A stretch of DNA of 64,000 nucleotides, from the NCBI RefSeq assembly GCF_019334305.1, contig NZ_JAHWGH010000014.1, positions 558,001 to 622,000 of the forward strand, written 5' to 3'. The DNA is from Rossellomorea orangium. Its GTDB lineage: Bacteria > Bacillota > Bacilli > Bacillales > Bacillaceae_B. The number at the start of each line of letters is the position of its first letter. Within the stretch, counting starts at the first letter, position 1. The notes under the pieces are model-generated. The model was not told the DNA's origin. It searched no databases and worked only from the letters and a program-made list of their open reading frames with translations. The translations under genes were made by a program, and so were the position numbers. Below are positions 60,751 to 64,000 of the stretch, in pieces.

Positions 60751-60773
60751 TCTTGGATCGGTTGCTTTTTTTT
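60741..60773 (+). terminator. Terminator of the PTS operon
   Basis: AGCAACTGATC/GATCGGTTGCT hairpin (one G-T pair) followed by seven or more T residues, overlapping the stop codon. Confidence 0.9.
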
Positions 60774-60887
60774 GTGCTGAGTAGTTGTCGACCGATATGT
60801 TCATTTATCAACCGAAACCGATGGGATATCGACCGTTCTACATCCACCGGCAAAATCTGCAACTCCCTGGCACTCCACTCCCCCAAC

Positions 60888-60913
60888 GTTTAATAATCTC
60901 CGAGTAGTGGTAA
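60888..60913 (+). promoter_or_regulatory. SigB-type promoter of ydaP
   Basis: GTTTAA (60888-60893) and TGGTAA (60908-60913) with a 14-bp spacer match the SigB consensus GTTTAA-N12-14-GGGWAW at eleven of twelve bases. The B. subtilis ydaP gene belongs to the SigB general stress regulon. Confidence 0.75.
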
Positions 60914-60944
60914 AAATCACTATACAAGATTAGGAGGTTTGACT

Positions 60945-62666
60945 ATGGGAAACAAACTCGCAGGGCAACTAGCAGCAGATATTATGGAACAATGGAAAAT
61001 CAAGCATGTATTCGGTCTTCCCGGTGATTCGATCAATCACTTCGTCGATGTACTCCGAAGTGAGAAAGAGGAAATCGAGTTCATCCAGGTCCGACATGAA
61101 GAAGTCGGGGCGCTCGCCGCATCATCCTATGCAAAGCTGACAGGAAACATCGGTGTCTGTTTATCCATCGGGGGGCCCGGCGCCATCCATCTATTAAACG
61201 GCCTGTATGATGCAAAAGCCGACGGAGCACCCGTATTGGTCCTGGCAGGTCAGGTGGCAACAGAAGAACTCGGGATGGATTCATTCCAGGAGGTACATCT
61301 GGACCGCGTATTTGCAGATGTCTCCGTTTACTGTGAAAGGGTGTCATCACCAGAGTCCCTTCCAGACTTGATGAATCAGGCGATCCGGACCGCTTACGCC
61401 AAAAAAGGGGTATCCGTATTGATCATCCCCGACGATATACCAGGACAAAAAATCAAGGACGGTGTGAAGGCCACATCAAGTATCCCGGCCAGATCCATCC
61501 CCGCACCAATGGATCAAGACGTGAAGACCGGTTTGGATTACTTACATAAATCGAAACGTCCGGTCATCCTTGCAGGAACGGGCTCCAAACATGCAGCACG
61601 TGAACTCGAGAGATTCGCAGATAAAATCGCAGCTCCCGTCATTTTCACTCTCCCTGCAAAGGGCATATTCCCTGATAAGCATCCCCATAATCTCGGACAG
61701 CTCGGTCAAATCGGGACGAAACCCGCCTATGAAGCCATGGAAGAAGCCGATCTTCTCATCATGATCGGGACCTCGTTCCCTTATCGAGATTTCCTTCCTG
61801 ATGATACACCTGCCATCCAGATTGATGCGGATCCAACCCAAATCGGGAAAAGATATCCGGTCTCTGTCGGCATCGTCGGCGACTCGAACCTGGTCCTGAA
61901 ACAATGGAACCAGCAATTCCCCTACAAAGAGGACCGCTCCTTTTTAGAAGAATGCCAGACCAATATGAAGAACTGGTGGACGCACGTTGAAAAAGATGAA
62001 GTCGAAGTGACGACACCCATGAAGCCCCCTCAAGTCATCGCTGCCCTCCAGAAGATCGCAGACGATGATGCGACACTGTCCGTCGATGTCGGGAATGTGA
62101 CGGTATGGACCGCGCGACACTTCAAAGTGACCAATCAGAAGATGATCATCTCGAGCTGGATGGCGACGATGGGCTGCGGACTCCCGGGCGCAATCGCAAG
62201 CGGAATTGCCGAACCTGACCGCCAGGCAATTGCCGTGTGCGGAGACGGAGGCTTTACCATGGTGATGCATGATTTCGTCACTGCCGTCAAATACAAGCTC
62301 CCGATCATCGTCGTGATCATGAACAACCGGAAGATCGGCATGATCAAGTATGAGCAGGAATCAATCGGACACCTGGAATATGAAACCGACCTACAGGACA
62401 TCGATTTTGCCCAATTTGCCAAAGCATGCGGAGGAGAAGGCTATCGCGTCATCAAGCATGAGGACTTGCAGCCTGCCTTTGAGATGGCGGCCAAATCCAA
62501 TAAGCCGGTCATCATCGACTGTGTGATCGAAGACCAGCCTCCTCTTCCAGGTAAGATCAACTTTGAGCAGGCAGCAGGCTACTCCAAGCACGTCATGAAG
62601 AAATTCTTCAAGAAGCACGAGGCCGAAATGCCACCGCTGCGTAAAGCATTGAAACGACTATTTTAA
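60945..62666 (+). CDS. ydaP: Thiamine diphosphate-dependent pyruvate oxidase YdaP
   Basis: The 573-aa enzyme has the ThDP fold. The catalytic Glu lies in VRHEEVGALAAS near 50, a central FAD/cofactor domain contains VILAGTGSKHAAREL near 205, and the ThDP-binding motif VCGDGGFTMVMHDF near 427 runs to MNNRKIGM. It matches Bacillus YdaP, a general-stress pyruvate oxidase converting pyruvate, oxygen and phosphate to acetyl phosphate. ATG 60945 follows AGGAGG; the in-frame TTG at 60939 lies inside the spacer. The C-terminal KKFFKKHEAEMP may help membrane contact. Confidence 0.92.
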   Translation: MGNKLAGQLAADIMEQWKIKHVFGLPGDSINHFVDVLRSEKEEIEFIQVRHEEVGALAASSYAKLTGNIGVCLSIGGPGAIHLLNGLYDAKADGAPVLVLAGQVATEELGMDSFQEVHLDRVFADVSVYCERVSSPESLPDLMNQAIRTAYAKKGVSVLIIPDDIPGQKIKDGVKATSSIPARSIPAPMDQDVKTGLDYLHKSKRPVILAGTGSKHAARELERFADKIAAPVIFTLPAKGIFPDKHPHNLGQLGQIGTKPAYEAMEEADLLIMIGTSFPYRDFLPDDTPAIQIDADPTQIGKRYPVSVGIVGDSNLVLKQWNQQFPYKEDRSFLEECQTNMKNWWTHVEKDEVEVTTPMKPPQVIAALQKIADDDATLSVDVGNVTVWTARHFKVTNQKMIISSWMATMGCGLPGAIASGIAEPDRQAIAVCGDGGFTMVMHDFVTAVKYKLPIIVVIMNNRKIGMIKYEQESIGHLEYETDLQDIDFAQFAKACGGEGYRVIKHEDLQPAFEMAAKSNKPVIIDCVIEDQPPLPGKINFEQAAGYSKHVMKKFFKKHEAEMPPLRKALKRLF

Positions 62667-62713
62667 CAACCTGAGCCTGTAAAAGGGCTCACTTTACTAT
62701 TGGAGGAATGAGT

Positions 62714-64000
62714 ATGAACAGCATATCCATCATTCAGTGGATTCTCCTTACGGTCATCGTTCTCGCACTCCTGATCCCCATCGGACTTATCGTTTATCTA
62801 TGGCTGACCGACGAAAAACAAAAGGAGCATGCGGTGCTAAGGAATTTCCCCGTTCTCGGAAAAATGAGATACATCCTGGAGAAAATCGGGCCGGAACTGA
62901 GACAGTATCTCTTTCATAATGACAACGAAGGGAAACCCTTCTCAAGACTGGAGTACACCAATACCGTCATGGCGGGAAAGTATAAATCCCGGATGCTCGG
63001 GTTCGGATCTGAACGTGACTTTGAAAAGGAGGGTTACTATATTCGAAACACCCTGTTCCCTATACAGCGGGACGAACTCAGGATCGATCAGACCCCAAAA
63101 GTGAAAACCAAAGTATATAAACTGGATAAAGACAATTTACTGAGCCGACGGGAACACCGGGAAGAAACAGAAGCAGATCCCTTTCTCCTGAAAGACGAGG
63201 ATGCCCCCGTCATTGGCGAGCATACTTGCAGGCACCCTTTTAAGGTAAAAGGACTTGTCGGCCAGTCCGCCATGAGTTATGGGTCACTCGGTGAGCAGGC
63301 TATCACGGCGCTGTCGACCGGCTTGAACCTCGCTTCCGGATCATGGATGAACACTGGAGAAGGTGGATTATCCAAGCATCATCTGAAAGGAGGCGTCGAT
63401 ATCATCTGCCAGATCGGTCCCGGCCTATTCGGTGTCCGGACAAAGGATGGGGAATTTTCCTGGGAAGAATTCAAGAAGAAGAGCGAACTGAAAGAAGTGA
63501 GGGCCTTCGAATTGAAACTCGCACAAGGGGCCAAAACCCGGGGCGGTCACGTTGACGGAAAAAAAGTGACCGAGGAGATTGCCAGCATCCGCAACGTGGA
63601 ACCGTGGACATCCATCGACAGCCCGAACCGGTTCAAGGAGTTTAACTCCAACGAACAGATGCTGAACTTCATCGAACAGCTGCGGGAAGTTGGCGGCAAG
63701 CCCGTCGGCATTAAATTGGTCGTAGGGAATACCAACGATATCGAAAGCCTGGCCTCCTATATGGCCACTTCAGGTAAGCATCCCGATTTCATCACCGTGG
63801 ACGGTGGAGAAGGCGGAACAGGCGCATCTTATCAAGAACTGGCGGCATCTGCCGGAGTTCCGATCAAATCGGCCCTTCCCTTCCTCCACGATACACTGGT
63901 GAAATACGGTGTCCGGGACAAAGTTAAAATCTTCGCTTCAGGGAAACTGTTGACACCGGATAAGATTGCCTTCGCACTCGCACTCGGAGCCGACTTCGTC
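62714..64000 (+). CDS. yerD: FMN-binding glutamate synthase family protein, YerD-like (cut by window edge)
   Basis: The frame opens at ATG 62714, seven bases after GGAGG, and runs to the edge without a stop (429 codons visible). An N-terminal membrane helix (about 7-32) precedes the glutamate synthase alpha-subunit-like FMN barrel with GQSAMSYGSLGEQAITAL near 190, MNTGEGGLSKHH near 217, KLAQGAKTRGGHV near 270 and FITVDGGEGGTGASY near 354. Length and features match Bacillus YerD (about 525 aa). It lacks the glutaminase domain, so the true donor and role are unclear. It follows ydaP by 47 bases and may share its SigB promoter. Confidence 0.9.
   Translation, partial: MNSISIIQWILLTVIVLALLIPIGLIVYLWLTDEKQKEHAVLRNFPVLGKMRYILEKIGPELRQYLFHNDNEGKPFSRLEYTNTVMAGKYKSRMLGFGSERDFEKEGYYIRNTLFPIQRDELRIDQTPKVKTKVYKLDKDNLLSRREHREETEADPFLLKDEDAPVIGEHTCRHPFKVKGLVGQSAMSYGSLGEQAITALSTGLNLASGSWMNTGEGGLSKHHLKGGVDIICQIGPGLFGVRTKDGEFSWEEFKKKSELKEVRAFELKLAQGAKTRGGHVDGKKVTEEIASIRNVEPWTSIDSPNRFKEFNSNEQMLNFIEQLREVGGKPVGIKLVVGNTNDIESLASYMATSGKHPDFITVDGGEGGTGASYQELAASAGVPIKSALPFLHDTLVKYGVRDKVKIFASGKLLTPDKIAFALALGADFV

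Overview
The window is chromosomal DNA from a low-to-moderate G+C, endospore-forming member of the Bacillaceae. Evidence is the density of Bacillus-type genes (ycnK, mqo, vmlR, pdaA, yfkAB, yfkD, yfkE, yfkF, ydaP and yerD homologues), SigA, SigB, CcpA and PerR-type signals, purine-rich ribosome binding sites and frequent TTG/GTG starts. A Rossellomorea/marine 'Bacillus'-like genome is my best guess, but the genus cannot be fixed from this sequence alone. No rRNA, tRNA, CRISPR array, prophage or transposase gene was seen.

Layout. 0-9 kb: the start of a CBS-PAS regulator gene (cut by the window edge), an SDR dehydrogenase, a YcnK-type copper regulator heading an operon with a PepSY membrane protein and a FixH-like lipoprotein, DUF3891, a TetR/MFS pair, and a MarR gene divergent from a CidA/LrgB pair. 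9-15.4 kb: a membrane-anchored NagZ, then an accessory-looking stretch with an unknown 126-aa protein, DUF4177, alpha/beta hydrolase, metallo-beta-lactamase fold, aminoglycoside-phosphotransferase fold, a P-loop kinase-like protein and several very small membrane proteins. 15.4-25.7 kb: mqo, a MarR/MMPL efflux pair, a GntR(FadR-like)/fatty acid hydroxylase pair, an ABC-2 exporter and lipoproteins. 25.8-34.9 kb: a complete monosaccharide uptake and sensing locus. It holds binding protein, ATPase and permease genes, then a membrane-anchored binding protein, a LytS/YesM-type kinase, a YesN-type regulator and a second binding protein. A perfect cre site overlaps the promoter. 35-40 kb: vmlR with an attenuator leader, a TerC-family exporter, an XRE/membrane-protein module and an old yellow enzyme.

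40-58 kb: a conserved Bacillus block (RlmD-like methyltransferase, AlkA-like glycosylase, PdaA, class I fumarase, SE1561, YfkAB, YfkD, YfkE, YfkF) interrupted by a large cysteine-rich eight-repeat protein and peppered with at least 13 copies of a 12-13 bp element (GAGGGACGGACCT). It occurs singly and as hairpin pairs, only between genes. I saw no copy in the first 42 kb. 55.7-64 kb: a PerR-box controlled P1B4 metal-efflux ATPase (PfeT-like), a PTS EIICB with LacI/CcpA-type operators and a downstream endonuclease/exonuclease/phosphatase gene, SigB-promoted pyruvate oxidase (YdaP) and the start of a YerD-type glutamate synthase-family gene cut by the window end.

The most interesting observations are the cysteine-rich ABABABAB repeat protein, the dispersed REP-like hairpin family, the three-component sugar-sensing locus, the vmlR attenuator with mutually exclusive pairings, and the FadR-like operators in front of a fatty acid hydroxylase operon.
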